Shown: piece after piece, positions 34,746 to 44,405 of the stretch
How the letters are laid out: each line of letters starts with the position of its first letter
How positions within the stretch are numbered: the stretch's first letter is position 1
From: Brucella sp. 21LCYQ03
GTDB taxonomy: Bacteria; Pseudomonadota; Alphaproteobacteria; Rhizobiales; Rhizobiaceae
NCBI RefSeq assembly: GCF_023554105.1
Contig: NZ_JAMJWE010000001.1
Span: forward strand, 124,001-188,000
DNA length: 64,000 nucleotides
Direction of reading: 5' to 3'
Notes under the pieces: model-generated
The model's input: the letters and a program-made list of their open reading frames with translations, nothing else
What the model was told of the DNA's origin: nothing
Databases searched by the model: none
Position numbers and translations under genes: made by a program

Positions 34746-35426
34746 TTAGAAACGGTAAGTGATACCCGTACCGATCAGCCAAGGGTTGAGCTTGGCCTTG
34801 CCTGTCATTGGTTGGCCGGCAACTGTGACATCAAACTTAGGTTCGAGGAACAGCTTCTTCACATCGAAGTTGATACCCCAATGTTCATCGAGCATGTAGT
34901 CGAAGCCGATCTGAAGCGCGCCGCCAAAGGTGTTCTTGACCTTGAGATAGTCAGCGCCTGCTGCATCCTGATTATAGAAAATTGTGTAGTTCACGCCTGC
35001 GCCAACATAAGGCTTGAAAGCGCCGAAGTTGGTGAAATGATACTGCATGGTGAGCGTTGGAGGCAGCATCCAGACTTTGCCGACTTTGCCGAGGCCTTCG
35101 ATTGAGCCGGTGCCATTGATATTGGCATAGGTGGTGCCGAGGATGAGTTCAGCGGCCAGATTGTCGGTGAAGTAGTAGGTGATGTCGAGTTCTGGCGTGA
35201 TCGACTTTGAGTAATCAAGACCAGAGCCATCGACGCCGTTCACATAGCCTTTATTCTCGGCAATAACGCCAAGCGCACGCACGCGGATCTGCCATGGCGA
35301 CAAAGCCTGTGGCACTGCAACGATCTCGGTCGCTGGCTGCGCAACAATCGCATCAGCAGCAAAAGCTGCAGGTGCTGCAAATGTCAGTGCAGTTGCGGCG
35401 AGAAGTCCTTTTGCAAAGCGGTTCAT
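34746..35426 (-). CDS. ompW: OmpW-family outer membrane protein
   Basis: 226 residues. Signal peptide (about 1-23, LLAATALTFAAPAAFA), then an eight-stranded barrel pattern: SPWQIRVRALGVIAE, ITYYFTDNLAAELILG, LPPTLTMQYHF, KPYVGAGVNYTIFY, LQIGFDYMLDEHWGINFDVK and the terminal GTGITYRF with C-terminal phenylalanine. OmpW forms a small channel for hydrophobic molecules. AGGAGAG precedes ATG 35426. A perfect FNR-type box lies 94-107 bp upstream, matching the oxygen control known for OmpW in enterobacteria. Confidence 0.93.
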   Translation of the reverse strand: MNRFAKGLLAATALTFAAPAAFAADAIVAQPATEIVAVPQALSPWQIRVRALGVIAENKGYVNGVDGSGLDYSKSITPELDITYYFTDNLAAELILGTTYANINGTGSIEGLGKVGKVWMLPPTLTMQYHFTNFGAFKPYVGAGVNYTIFYNQDAAGADYLKVKNTFGGALQIGFDYMLDEHWGINFDVKKLFLEPKFDVTVAGQPMTGKAKLNPWLIGTGITYRF

Positions 35427-35509
35427 CAGTCTCTCCTAAAATTCTTAGTCCGTAAGTCTTGATCCCGGTAGTCTGGGGTAGTGATGCACGCACTCTGAAC
35501 CGCACAGCA

Positions 35510-35542
35510 AAGCGCCCCATTGATCAGGATCAAAGAGGCGCT
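35510..35542 (-). terminator. Hairpin downstream of the GST gene, containing the FNR-type box
   Basis: On the minus strand AGCGCCTC and GGGGCGCT pair, with inner TTGATC and GATCAA; TTTG follows. It may end the GST transcript, so the FNR box could be only the inner stem. Confidence 0.5.
35520..35533. promoter_or_regulatory. FNR/FnrN-type box upstream of ompW
   Basis: TTGAT-CAGG-ATCAA, a perfect match to the FNR/anaerobox consensus. A clear -10 is not seen at the usual distance. Confidence 0.55.
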
Positions 35543-35592
35543 CAAGATTTTAGAAAACAAAGATGTTCTGAAAGGACTGTTGCAGAAAAGGC

Positions 35593-36576
35593 TCAGTTAG
35601 TGAACCTGCTCCGGTCATGCGGTGCTGCATAGTCGATCTCAGGCCCAAGTGGAACCACACCTGTCGGATTGATCGTCTTATGGCTGCGGTAATAATGGCC
35701 CTTGATGTGCTCCATATTGACCGTCTCGGCCACACCGGGAACCTGATAAAGCTCACGCGTGTAGTTCCAGAGATTTGGATAATCAGCGATCCGGCGCAGA
35801 TTGCATTTGAAATGCCCGACATAGACGGGATCAAAGCGCGCGAGTGTTGTGAATAGACGCCAATCGGCCTCGGTAAGCTTTGAGCCTGTCAGATAGCGCT
35901 TCTTTGACAGGGTCTCTTCCAAGGTGTCCAGCGCACTGAATACCTGCCCGAAGGCTTCCTCATAAGCGTCCTGTGTAGTGGCGAAACCTGCGCGATAAAC
36001 ACCATTGTTGATGTTTGGATAGATGAAGTCATTGAGAGCATCGATTTCGCTGCGCAGATCTTCCGGATAGAAATCGAGCGATGCATCGCCGAATTGGTCG
36101 AAAGCACTGTTCAACATGCGAATGATTTCAGACGACTCGTTTGAAACGATGGTTTCGCGCTGCTTGTCCCAAAGAACAGGAACCGTCACGCGACCCGAAT
36201 AATGTGGATCAGCTTTCGTGTAAATTTCGTGCAGGCGTTTCGCGCCATACAATGCGTCGCCTGTGCTGCCTGAGGTTCCATAGAAGGTCCAGCCTTCTTC
36301 AACCATCAGCGCATCGACTACCGAGACCGAAATGACGTCTTCAAGCTTTTTCAAAGCGCGGAAAATCAGGGTTCTGTGCGCCCAAGGGCAGGCATAGGAG
36401 ACGTATAAATGATAGCGACCAGCCTCGGTCTTAAAGCCGGCTTCGCCGCTTGGGCCTGCGCTTCCATCTGCTGTGACCCAGTTTCTGAACTGTGATTTCG
36501 AACGTTCGAAACGGCCTTTGGTGGCTTTCGTGTCATACCAGACATCCTGCCATTTGCCGTCAACCAGAAGTCCCAT
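35593..36576 (-). CDS. Glutathionyl-hydroquinone reductase (Xi-class GST, YqjG/PcpF type)
   Basis: 327 residues, the usual length. The thioredoxin-like N-terminal half has the catalytic C63 in SYACPWAHRTLI; the extended family features FRNWVT, EIIRMLN and the C-terminal GPEIDY-type tail are present. Xi-class enzymes remove glutathione from glutathionyl-hydroquinones and act in quinone recycling. AAGGAG precedes ATG 36576. It stands upstream of ompW on the same strand, separated by the hairpin at 35510-35542. Confidence 0.9.
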   Translation of the reverse strand: MGLLVDGKWQDVWYDTKATKGRFERSKSQFRNWVTADGSAGPSGEAGFKTEAGRYHLYVSYACPWAHRTLIFRALKKLEDVISVSVVDALMVEEGWTFYGTSGSTGDALYGAKRLHEIYTKADPHYSGRVTVPVLWDKQRETIVSNESSEIIRMLNSAFDQFGDASLDFYPEDLRSEIDALNDFIYPNINNGVYRAGFATTQDAYEEAFGQVFSALDTLEETLSKKRYLTGSKLTEADWRLFTTLARFDPVYVGHFKCNLRRIADYPNLWNYTRELYQVPGVAETVNMEHIKGHYYRSHKTINPTGVVPLGPEIDYAAPHDRSRFTN

Positions 36577-36888
36577 GTGATTTCTCCTTTTGATAAGGAA
36601 AATAGCCGCAAAACTGCCGTTTGACAGCCTATCAAGGCGTGAACAGTGCGTAACGGTGCCAAAAAGCTAAATTTAAACCGCCGTTTTGAAAGATTTTGTT
36701 TTGCCTCTGATCAATTTGGTGTTAGGCAACTGTCAAATTGCGGTATCTTCCAATCACGCCGCACTGGAGAGAATAATGACCGGAATGCGCTTCATCCGAC
36801 GATGAAAGTTAGAACTGCGCTCAAACTGCGCAGATTGCATTCCATTGGGCTTTTATGGCCATCAGATCTCTCTTCAGGCGAATCCACC

Positions 36889-37395
36889 ATGCAGCAACTT
36901 GAACTGACCTACGCACAGGAAAACGCGGCGCACGACATTGAGATCGAAGCGATTAATGCCGAGGCTTTTGGTCCTGCACGTTTTACCAAAGCGGCACATT
37001 TCATTCGTGAAGGTGGCCCACATGACCTCGACATGTCATTTGTCGCACTGATGGGCGGTATCGTTGTTGGGTCCGTTCGTCAGACCCCGGTTATGGTTGG
37101 CAAGACACCAGCTTTGCTGCTCGGACCCTTGGCTGTGCGGCCCGAATGGAAGAAGCGGGGCATTGGCGGCAAGCTGATGCGCATGTCGATTGAGGCCGCC
37201 GAAAAGGCCGGTCACAAGCTGATAGTTCTGGTCGGTGACGAGCCTTATTATGCACCGTTTGGCTTCAAAATGGTGCAGCCGGGTTCAATGATCATGCCAG
37301 CGCCCGTTGATCCGCGGCGGATGCTTGCCTGCGAGATTGTGCCAAATGCGCTTAATGGTGTGAGCGGAATTGTTCAGCACACAAACAGAGTTTGA
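36889..37395 (+). CDS. GNAT-family N-acetyltransferase (YhbS-like)
   Basis: 168 residues from ATG 36889; the frame is open to 36646, but the added part has no ribosome site and no protein-like composition. The acetyl-CoA loop is GPLAVRPEWKKRGIGGKLMR, followed by KLIVLVGDEPYYAPFGF, the pattern of COG3153. These enzymes acetylate small molecules or proteins; the substrate is unknown. It is divergent from the GST gene. Confidence 0.85.
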   Translation: MQQLELTYAQENAAHDIEIEAINAEAFGPARFTKAAHFIREGGPHDLDMSFVALMGGIVVGSVRQTPVMVGKTPALLLGPLAVRPEWKKRGIGGKLMRMSIEAAEKAGHKLIVLVGDEPYYAPFGFKMVQPGSMIMPAPVDPRRMLACEIVPNALNGVSGIVQHTNRV

Positions 37396-37427
37396 GAATT
37401 AAAAAGAGGGGAAAGCGAGGGGTCGGT

Positions 37428-39503
37428 TTACCGTCCCTCGCGATACCACATTCCGCCAAAGATAAAGAGCAGGGCGGCCATTGCAAACAATCCAGAGAAC
37501 AGCGGCAGACGATTAACGCTTTTGAGCTGCGTGTCTGATGTTTCGCGCAATCCAATCCAGCCGCTACCGCTTGCTGCACGGCCAGATGCAACCGCACTAA
37601 TAGCAGGCACTTGAACAGAACTCTCAGCAGTTTCATGCACGCGATGGACCGAGCCGCCGGTGACATCTGCCAGTTGTTGCAGGCGTTCGGTGGTCGATAT
37701 GCTGTCTGAAAATTCAGGCGCATCGACTGGTCCGACATGGGCAAGCGTTTCCAAATCGCCATTCTTCACGCGGAAAATACCGATTTCATCGGTCTGCAAT
37801 GTGCCGTCAAACAGGCCGGGTTTGCCCTGTGTAAGAGGAACCTGCAATTGCTTGCCGGATGGTGTGGTGACAGCTGCCTGACCGGGATTTTCGCCCATGG
37901 TCTGACGGTGGATTGCGAGTGTGCGGCCATTGCCGCCAGCAGTCAGCGCTTCTTCTTCCAGTTCCGGTTCCTGCATTAGCCAATGTGCAATGCGGCGATA
38001 AAGCGAGGCATAGGGACCGCCACCTTCAAATCCACGTGCCCAGAGCCAGCCCTGATCAGACAGGAACATGCCAACGCGGCCTTTGCCGACGCGGTCGAGC
38101 ACAAGAAGCGGCTTACCGTCCGCGCCGTTCATGACGGTTTCGCCACGCGGTTGGTCAATATCGATGGTGCGGAACCAGCGGCTCCAATGCGGTGGTTCCT
38201 GATCGCTGCCATCAAGACCGCGTGTGACCGGGTGACGTTTGCCGAGATCGGTCAGGCGCGGATAGAACGCTTTTTCCGTTATGGTTCCGGTCGGCATGGC
38301 AGGCAGGGCGCTATAAAGCGGGGTGCGGGCGATGGACATATCGCTCGCATATTCCGGGCCAGCTGCTACCAGCAGCGCGCCGCCATTTTCAACATATTGC
38401 GCGATGTAATCATAATAGAGCAACGGCAGCACATCGCGGTGCTGGTAGCGGTCCAAGATGATCAGATCGAACTCATTGACCTTATCGACAAAAAGCTCGC
38501 GTGTTGGGAAAGCAATTAGCGACAATTCGTTGATCGGGGTTCCGTCCTGCTTTTCGGGAGGGCGCAAAATCGTGAAGTGGACGAGGTCCACAGCGGCATC
38601 GGATTTCAGCAGATTGCGCCATGTGCGTTCGCCATTATGCGGCTCGCCAGAAACCAGCAGCACGCGCAGATTTTCGCGAATGCCATCGATTGTTGCCACG
38701 GCGCGGTTGTTGGCATCGGTCACTTCGCCGGGAAGTGTAGGCGTGGTGATCTCGACAATATTGACGCCAGCACGAGGCAATTCAATCGTGACAGGCGTTT
38801 CCTGCCCAACTTGCGCCTGCTCTTCGCTTACCTTTTCGCCATTGACGCGGATTTCGACGGGTGCGGACTGTCCTAGGTTTTTGCCTTCATCAATGACAGT
38901 GAATGACATTTCCAGCGGCTTGCCGCTGATGCCATAACGCGGCGCTTTGTTGAACTTGATACGGCGGTCGAACTCATCCGGCTTGCCTGTAATCAACGCA
39001 TGAACTGGCGCGTCAAAACCGAGCGCGTTCTTATTGGCCGGAGTATCATGCACCTGACCATCGGTGATCATAATGGCGCCTGCAACGCGCGATGGCGGAA
39101 CATCCAGCAATGTACGTGCAAGCGGTCCAAACAGCCGCGTTGCATAGCCATCATCGTTTTGGCCGGGTTCGGCTGCTTCCACCACGCGCATTTCAAATTG
39201 CGGCATGGAAGCAAGTTGATCCTGCACGGCTTTCACGGCTGTATCTGTATCGGCGCGACGTTCACCCAGTTGCTGGCTTTGGCTACGATCAACCACAAGC
39301 GCGACAACGCTTTTCAAAGGCTCGCGTTCTTCGCTGACGATGACAGGGTTCAGCAGTGCCAGCGCAAGGGCAATGGCGGCAAGACCACGGATAAGGCCCC
39401 CGCGCATGCGCAGGAATATCGTTATCAGCACAAGTAGCGCCAAAGGCGCCAGAATGCCAAACAGCCACGGCAGAGAGAGGAAGGGTTCAAACTCTATATT
39501 CAT
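37428..39503 (-). CDS. BatB/GATase1-like membrane protein with vWA MIDAS motif
   Basis: 691 residues from ATG 39503. Two membrane segments near the N-terminus (about 10-30 and 34-54), a vWA-like block beginning VALVVDRSQSQQL with an intact DxSxS metal site, a class-I-glutamine-amidotransferase-like block (LILDRYQHRDVLPLL, ENGGALLVAAGPEY; about 345-470), and a C-terminal membrane segment (FSGLFAMAALLFIFGGMW). Last of four coupled genes with moxR, DUF58 and a BatA-like gene; only one base separates it from the upstream stop (TAATATG). Such clusters are linked to envelope or stress chaperone functions, but the role is undefined. Confidence 0.8.
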   Translation of the reverse strand: MNIEFEPFLSLPWLFGILAPLALLVLITIFLRMRGGLIRGLAAIALALALLNPVIVSEEREPLKSVVALVVDRSQSQQLGERRADTDTAVKAVQDQLASMPQFEMRVVEAAEPGQNDDGYATRLFGPLARTLLDVPPSRVAGAIMITDGQVHDTPANKNALGFDAPVHALITGKPDEFDRRIKFNKAPRYGISGKPLEMSFTVIDEGKNLGQSAPVEIRVNGEKVSEEQAQVGQETPVTIELPRAGVNIVEITTPTLPGEVTDANNRAVATIDGIRENLRVLLVSGEPHNGERTWRNLLKSDAAVDLVHFTILRPPEKQDGTPINELSLIAFPTRELFVDKVNEFDLIILDRYQHRDVLPLLYYDYIAQYVENGGALLVAAGPEYASDMSIARTPLYSALPAMPTGTITEKAFYPRLTDLGKRHPVTRGLDGSDQEPPHWSRWFRTIDIDQPRGETVMNGADGKPLLVLDRVGKGRVGMFLSDQGWLWARGFEGGGPYASLYRRIAHWLMQEPELEEEALTAGGNGRTLAIHRQTMGENPGQAAVTTPSGKQLQVPLTQGKPGLFDGTLQTDEIGIFRVKNGDLETLAHVGPVDAPEFSDSISTTERLQQLADVTGGSVHRVHETAESSVQVPAISAVASGRAASGSGWIGLRETSDTQLKSVNRLPLFSGLFAMAALLFIFGGMWYREGR

Positions 39504-39504
39504 A

Positions 39505-42360
39505 TTAGTTCCCCAGCCGTTCCAGCAGGTCGGGAACATGGACCTGATCAGATTTGTAATTGCCGGTGAGCATATACATGACGATATTCACGCCGCCACG
39601 AATGGCATAGACGCGTTGCATCGGGTCATTGGGTACGGTTGGCAACATCGGGTTGCCCTGTTCATCCACAGCCCAAGCGCCCGCAAAATCGTTGGCGGTG
39701 ATCATGATAGGCGAGACACCATCGCCGGTGCGCACTGGCCTATCGCGGGTGGCATCGGGTGATGCCGTTGCCTCAACCCAGAGTGGACTGCCTTCATAGC
39801 GACCGGGAAAATCCGGCATGATAAAGAAAGACTTGGTCAGCACATGATCGTCAGGAACTGGCTCAAGCGGCGGTACATTCATGCCGTCGAGAATTGTACG
39901 TAGGCGCTGATTGGCGGGGGAGGCTGATGCATCAAGGCTCGCACCCGCCTGCAATTGATCACGCGTATCAAAAAGTACGGTTCCACCTTGCTGCATATAG
40001 GCGTCCACCTTGGCGATTGCTTCAGGCGTCGGCATTGGCGCATCTGGATCAATCGGCCAATAGATCAACGGATAGAAGGCCAGTTCGTCTTTGGCAGGAT
40101 CAACGCCAATTGGATCACCCGGCTCTAACGCGGTTTTATCGCTAAGCGCGAAAGTCAGTCCGCGCAGACCAGCTTTGCTGATGTCATCCGTCGCGGCATT
40201 GCCGGTGATGATATAGGCGAGGTGGGTTTGCGAGACGGAATTGATAATGGTTTCATCGCCGGGTTTGCTGTCGTCGTGCGCTTGTTGGGCCTGTTGCGCC
40301 TGGGCGTAAGGCACAGAAACGGGTATCAGGCTGATAGCAGAAGCGGCAGCGATCAGAATAGCGATGCCTGCAATTTTCGAGCGGATTTTCATGCGACGAC
40401 GGAACGCGCCACGCAGCCAAAGCATCAGCAATGTGTCGAGCGCCAGAAGTATGGCGGCAATTGCAAAGAACGGACCGCGCAGCGATATGGATTGATCTGC
40501 ACCATAGAATGCAGGTGTTAGTCCAACCGAAAGAGCGGGTGGTGTTATTGGCAGCAGTTTGATGTTGCTTCCCTCAAAAATGTTAAGCGCTTTCAAACCG
40601 TCCTCATTGCCATAAAAGCCGGGCGGTGTGTTGATGTTGACATCGGGCAGTTGCTCTTGTTCCACCACAATAGGCTTTGCTTCCGACGAGGGCGGTGTGA
40701 GTTCGCCAGACGCTGAAAGAAGCTGATAAGGTGGCAGTGAAACGGATTGCTGGTCGCCTTGCGCATTGGTGCGCTGCGAGAGCGATACGATGCGGCGCAG
40801 CATTTCAACAAATGAGCCGGAGATCGGCAGGCTTGACCATGTGGCATCGGGCGAGCTGTGGAAGAGAACCACATTGCCACGGCCACGGCTTTCGCCTGTC
40901 ACAAGCGGCGTACCATCGGCAAGTGTTGCATAGGCTTTGTCGTTGAGATCAAAAGATGGCTCGGCCAGAACCTGCCTTGTGACGGTCACATCATCCGGGA
41001 CGGCCAGCCCTGCAAATGGTCCTTTGTCGGAAAATGAACGCAGTTTTTGCGGTTCTGACCATGATAGTGTCCCGCCCAAAGCGCGTTCGCCTTTGCGTAA
41101 ACGCACCGGCAGAAGCGGATCGTTTTCGCCAGCACCGGCAAGGCGAGGTCCGGCAAAACGCACCAGCGTGCCGCCATCTTCAATCCATTTGGAAAGCTGT
41201 TCTTCAACTGGCTTTGGCAAGGTGCCGATATCGGCCATGATCAGGACGGAAGGCTTCGCATCAAGCAGTTCCGGCACAGTTTTCATCAGGTCTGCGGAAC
41301 GTGGTTCGATCAGGTTTGCGTAAGGCGAAAGCGCACGCGAAATATAATGCAGCGGCGACAAAAGCGGCTGTGCGAGATCGCCATCACCACTTGCTAGAAG
41401 ACCAATGGTGCGGCGCTCTGATCCCGCATCAATCAGGCGTGTGGCTCCGGCCTGCTGGATGCCATCAATGCGTATGACGCGGAAGTCATTGCGCAACTCG
41501 ACCGGCAGATTAAAGCGCGCGGTCGCTTCTGTGCTGCCCACGGCGAAAGAGAGTGGCGCTTCTGCAATGCGGCGGCCTTTGTCATCGAAAGCAGAAGCTG
41601 TCAGCGTGCGCGGCATGGTTATGCCTTCAGGGCGGATTGCCTTTGCTTCGAGGCTGTCGACTTTGTTGTCGATGCTGGTCAGCGCCACCACGCGGTCGAG
41701 ATCAGCCGCATACCAGAGCACTGAAGCCAGACGACCATCCTGATCAAGCTTGGTAAAAACATCCTTGTCGGTGGCAATAGCCAGCCCGTCATTCATGAAA
41801 GCCAGCCGGATTTTTTCGCCTTGCGCCACGGTTGATGCCAGACGATCCAGTGTCACTTTGCGATCAACGGGGATCGGGCGCGGCTGCATAGCTTGCAGGC
41901 GCTCCGTTGCGCGGCTGGCATCATAAGGGCCAATCTCGGCATTGGCAGGCTCGGCAGTGCCAAGTACGTAAATCTGCGCGTTGGTGCCTTCCGCATCGGC
42001 AATCAGTTTTTCAGCGGCAGTCACGCGCTGCGTCCAGTCTTCCGCGGAAGCCCAGCCATTATCGATAACGATGGCCAGTGGTTCATTGCCGGAAAGAGCG
42101 AGAGGACGCGGGTTCCAGATAGGCGATGCGAGGGCCAGAATAACCAGAGCTGCGATCAGCAAACGCAGCAATGTCATCCACCACGGGCTTTTGGACGGCA
42201 CTTCCTCGCGTTTGAAAACCTGCGCCAGAATGCGCAATGGCGGGAAGGTTTCTTCCTGCGGGCGCGGTGGCGTCATACGCAGCAGCCACCAGATAACGGG
42301 GAGCGCAAGAAGACCGGCGAGAATAAGCGGTGAGCCAAAAGCAAGCGGTAAGAAATTCAT
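39505..42360 (-). CDS. BatA-like / DUF4159 large membrane protein
   Basis: 951 residues. The N-terminal BatA domain (TIGR02226 type) has segments at about 8-28 and 60-80 (WWMTLLRLLIAALVILALASP). A vWA-like block starts LAIVIDNGWASAEDW, where the usual DxSxS metal motif is degraded to DNGWA. Segments at about 635-655 and 670-695 precede a DUF4159 domain (about 715-930) with LAYIITGN, FYPLIYWPIDPDAPMP and DTRDQLQ. The start overlaps the DUF58 stop (TGATG). DUF4159 has a flavodoxin/GATase-like fold. Function unknown; a membrane partner of MoxR is inferred. Confidence 0.85.
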   Translation of the reverse strand: MNFLPLAFGSPLILAGLLALPVIWWLLRMTPPRPQEETFPPLRILAQVFKREEVPSKSPWWMTLLRLLIAALVILALASPIWNPRPLALSGNEPLAIVIDNGWASAEDWTQRVTAAEKLIADAEGTNAQIYVLGTAEPANAEIGPYDASRATERLQAMQPRPIPVDRKVTLDRLASTVAQGEKIRLAFMNDGLAIATDKDVFTKLDQDGRLASVLWYAADLDRVVALTSIDNKVDSLEAKAIRPEGITMPRTLTASAFDDKGRRIAEAPLSFAVGSTEATARFNLPVELRNDFRVIRIDGIQQAGATRLIDAGSERRTIGLLASGDGDLAQPLLSPLHYISRALSPYANLIEPRSADLMKTVPELLDAKPSVLIMADIGTLPKPVEEQLSKWIEDGGTLVRFAGPRLAGAGENDPLLPVRLRKGERALGGTLSWSEPQKLRSFSDKGPFAGLAVPDDVTVTRQVLAEPSFDLNDKAYATLADGTPLVTGESRGRGNVVLFHSSPDATWSSLPISGSFVEMLRRIVSLSQRTNAQGDQQSVSLPPYQLLSASGELTPPSSEAKPIVVEQEQLPDVNINTPPGFYGNEDGLKALNIFEGSNIKLLPITPPALSVGLTPAFYGADQSISLRGPFFAIAAILLALDTLLMLWLRGAFRRRMKIRSKIAGIAILIAAASAISLIPVSVPYAQAQQAQQAHDDSKPGDETIINSVSQTHLAYIITGNAATDDISKAGLRGLTFALSDKTALEPGDPIGVDPAKDELAFYPLIYWPIDPDAPMPTPEAIAKVDAYMQQGGTVLFDTRDQLQAGASLDASASPANQRLRTILDGMNVPPLEPVPDDHVLTKSFFIMPDFPGRYEGSPLWVEATASPDATRDRPVRTGDGVSPIMITANDFAGAWAVDEQGNPMLPTVPNDPMQRVYAIRGGVNIVMYMLTGNYKSDQVHVPDLLERLGN

Positions 42361-43265
42361 CAGCGCGCACCTCCATAAGAGGATACGCTTAAGGCATCAT
42401 GCAATCGCGACAAAGCCTGCGTTGCGGGTGTGTCGGTGCGATGCGTGGTAAAGCTCCAGCCGAGGCGTCGGCAAAAATCGGCCAGTGTATCGCGGCGCGC
42501 TAAATAGAGACGGCGATAGTCTTCTGCATAGGTTTCGGCACGGCCTGCAACAAGCGTGGTTCCGGTTTCGGGGTCGCGAAACTCCGTACGACCGGAATAG
42601 GGGAACGTCTCTTCTGCCGGGTCTGCCACTTCCACCAGATGCGCGCGAACACCGCGACGCGCCAGATCATCCAGCAGCACTGTCAGTTCATCAAGCGGTT
42701 GCAGGAAATCTGAAACGAGTACAACTTCAGAAAAACGGCGGATTTGGTCAATATCAGGCAAAGGGCGCGAGGCAGTGTCATGCATCAATGCGCCTGCAAG
42801 TCGCTCTGCGCCATTGCGGGCTGAAAAAGGCTGTAACAGCGAGGGGAAAGCAATGCGTTCACCCGAACGCGAAAGAAGTTCGGCAAGTGCGAGGGTTAGC
42901 ACCAGTGAGCGGGCTTCTTTGGAAACTGGCGCAAGCTGCGAGCGATAAAGCATAGAGGGTGAGAAATCGCACCATAGCCAGACGGTGTGGGCGGATTCCC
43001 ATTCGCGGTCGCGCACATAAGTATGATCGTCACGCGCTGAGCGTCGCCAGTCGATGTGCGCCAGTGTTTCACCCTGCACATAGGGCCGGAACTGCCAGAA
43101 ATTTTCGCCGGGGCCGCGTTTGCGACGGCCATGCCAGCCATTCATCACAGTGTTGACGACACGTTGTGCTTCGACCAGCAGATCGGGGATACTGGCTGCG
43201 CGCGCTCGTGCACGCGCCAAAGTATCCTTGCGGTCTGCCGATGAAACTTCTGCGCCGATCACCAT
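42360..43265 (-). CDS. DUF58 domain protein
   Basis: 301 residues. The DUF58 core is seen in GPGENFWQFRPYVQGETLAHI followed by DWRRSAR (about 60-90), then VWLWCDFSPSMLYRS, a vWA-like strand with DxSxS (DFSPS). C-terminal part VVLVSDFLQPLDEL. Proteins of this type are the standard partner of MoxR AAA+ ATPases. Its start overlaps the moxR stop (TAATG) and its stop overlaps the next start (TGATG), so the three genes are translationally coupled. Confidence 0.9.
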   Translation of the reverse strand: MVIGAEVSSADRKDTLARARARAASIPDLLVEAQRVVNTVMNGWHGRRKRGPGENFWQFRPYVQGETLAHIDWRRSARDDHTYVRDREWESAHTVWLWCDFSPSMLYRSQLAPVSKEARSLVLTLALAELLSRSGERIAFPSLLQPFSARNGAERLAGALMHDTASRPLPDIDQIRRFSEVVLVSDFLQPLDELTVLLDDLARRGVRAHLVEVADPAEETFPYSGRTEFRDPETGTTLVAGRAETYAEDYRRLYLARRDTLADFCRRLGWSFTTHRTDTPATQALSRLHDALSVSSYGGAR

Positions 43266-44272
43266 TAGGCGGCAGCCTTCACCAGATTGGCGATGACATC
43301 ACGAACATGCATACCGTCTGCACGCGCTGCGAAATTAAGCGCCATACGATGCTGTAAAACCGGCTCGGCAAGTGCTTTCACATCATCGACGGATGGGGCG
43401 AGACGGCCTTCGTAAAGGGCGCGTGCGCGTGCGCAGAGCATCAGTGCCTGACTTGCGCGTGGGCCCGGACCCCATGCAATATGCTTCTTTGAATGTTCAT
43501 TATCGGCATTGGGACGTGCAGAGCGCACGAGCTTCAGAATAGCGTCAACGACGCTTTCCGAAACAGGCATACGGCGAACCAGCGCCTGCATCTGGCGCAG
43601 ACGTTCAGCATCAAGAACCGCATGCGGCTTTGCTTCTGTGACGCCTGTCGTTTCGAGCAGAATGCGACGCTCGGCATCAAGTTCAGGATAAAGAATGTCG
43701 ATCTGCATCAAAAAGCGATCAAGCTGCGCTTCAGGAAGTGGATAGGTGCCTTCCTGCTCCAGCGGGTTTTGTGTGGCCAGCACATGAAACGGTGCAGGCA
43801 GATCATAACGCTGACCGGCGACAGTGACGTGGTATTCCTGCATCGCCTGCAAAAGGGCTGACTGCGTGCGCGGCGAAGCGCGGTTGATTTCATCGGCCAT
43901 CAAAAGCTGCGTGAAAATCGGGCCTTTGAGATAGCGAAAAGAGCGTCGTCCATCGGCATCCTGTTCCATCACTTCCGAGCCGATAATATCGGATGGCATC
44001 AGATCAGGCGTGAACTGAATACGCTGACCTGAAAGGCCAAGCACGGTTCCCAGTGTTTCAACAAGCTTGGTTTTCGCAAGGCCCGGAACACCGACGAGCA
44101 GCGCATGGCCGCCAGCAAGAATCGCAACGAGCGTGCGTTCGATAACGCTTTCCTGCCCGAAGATTACCGTTCCGACATTTTCCTTAATGCGAGCGATGTC
44201 AGCGAGTGCTGCTTCTGCTTCGGCAACAATCTGGTCGGGATTGGCGATTTCGGGGCTAACAACTACGCTCAT
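43265..44272 (-). CDS. moxR: MoxR-family AAA+ ATPase
   Basis: 335 residues. Walker A GVPGLAKTK (61-69), Walker B LLMADEINRASPRTQSALLQ, sensor-1 ATQNPLEQEGTYPLPEAQLDR and arginine finger region DRFLMQ are all present. MoxR ATPases act as chaperones that assemble or activate proteins together with vWA-domain partners. First gene of the coupled cluster moxR-DUF58-BatA/DUF4159-BatB-like. The 133-bp gap to DUF1285 holds the divergent promoters. Confidence 0.93.
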   Translation of the reverse strand: MSVVVSPEIANPDQIVAEAEAALADIARIKENVGTVIFGQESVIERTLVAILAGGHALLVGVPGLAKTKLVETLGTVLGLSGQRIQFTPDLMPSDIIGSEVMEQDADGRRSFRYLKGPIFTQLLMADEINRASPRTQSALLQAMQEYHVTVAGQRYDLPAPFHVLATQNPLEQEGTYPLPEAQLDRFLMQIDILYPELDAERRILLETTGVTEAKPHAVLDAERLRQMQALVRRMPVSESVVDAILKLVRSARPNADNEHSKKHIAWGPGPRASQALMLCARARALYEGRLAPSVDDVKALAEPVLQHRMALNFAARADGMHVRDVIANLVKAAA

Positions 44273-44405
44273 AAGGACCTCGCAAAAATATCCGCACCTG
44301 CAATATAATGTTCAAAACACTATATATGCTGACAAGCCGTGAAACGGTGACTATTTCATGACTTTAAGAGTTAAATTCACATTCGGACAGGGATAACCGA
44401 GTCGG

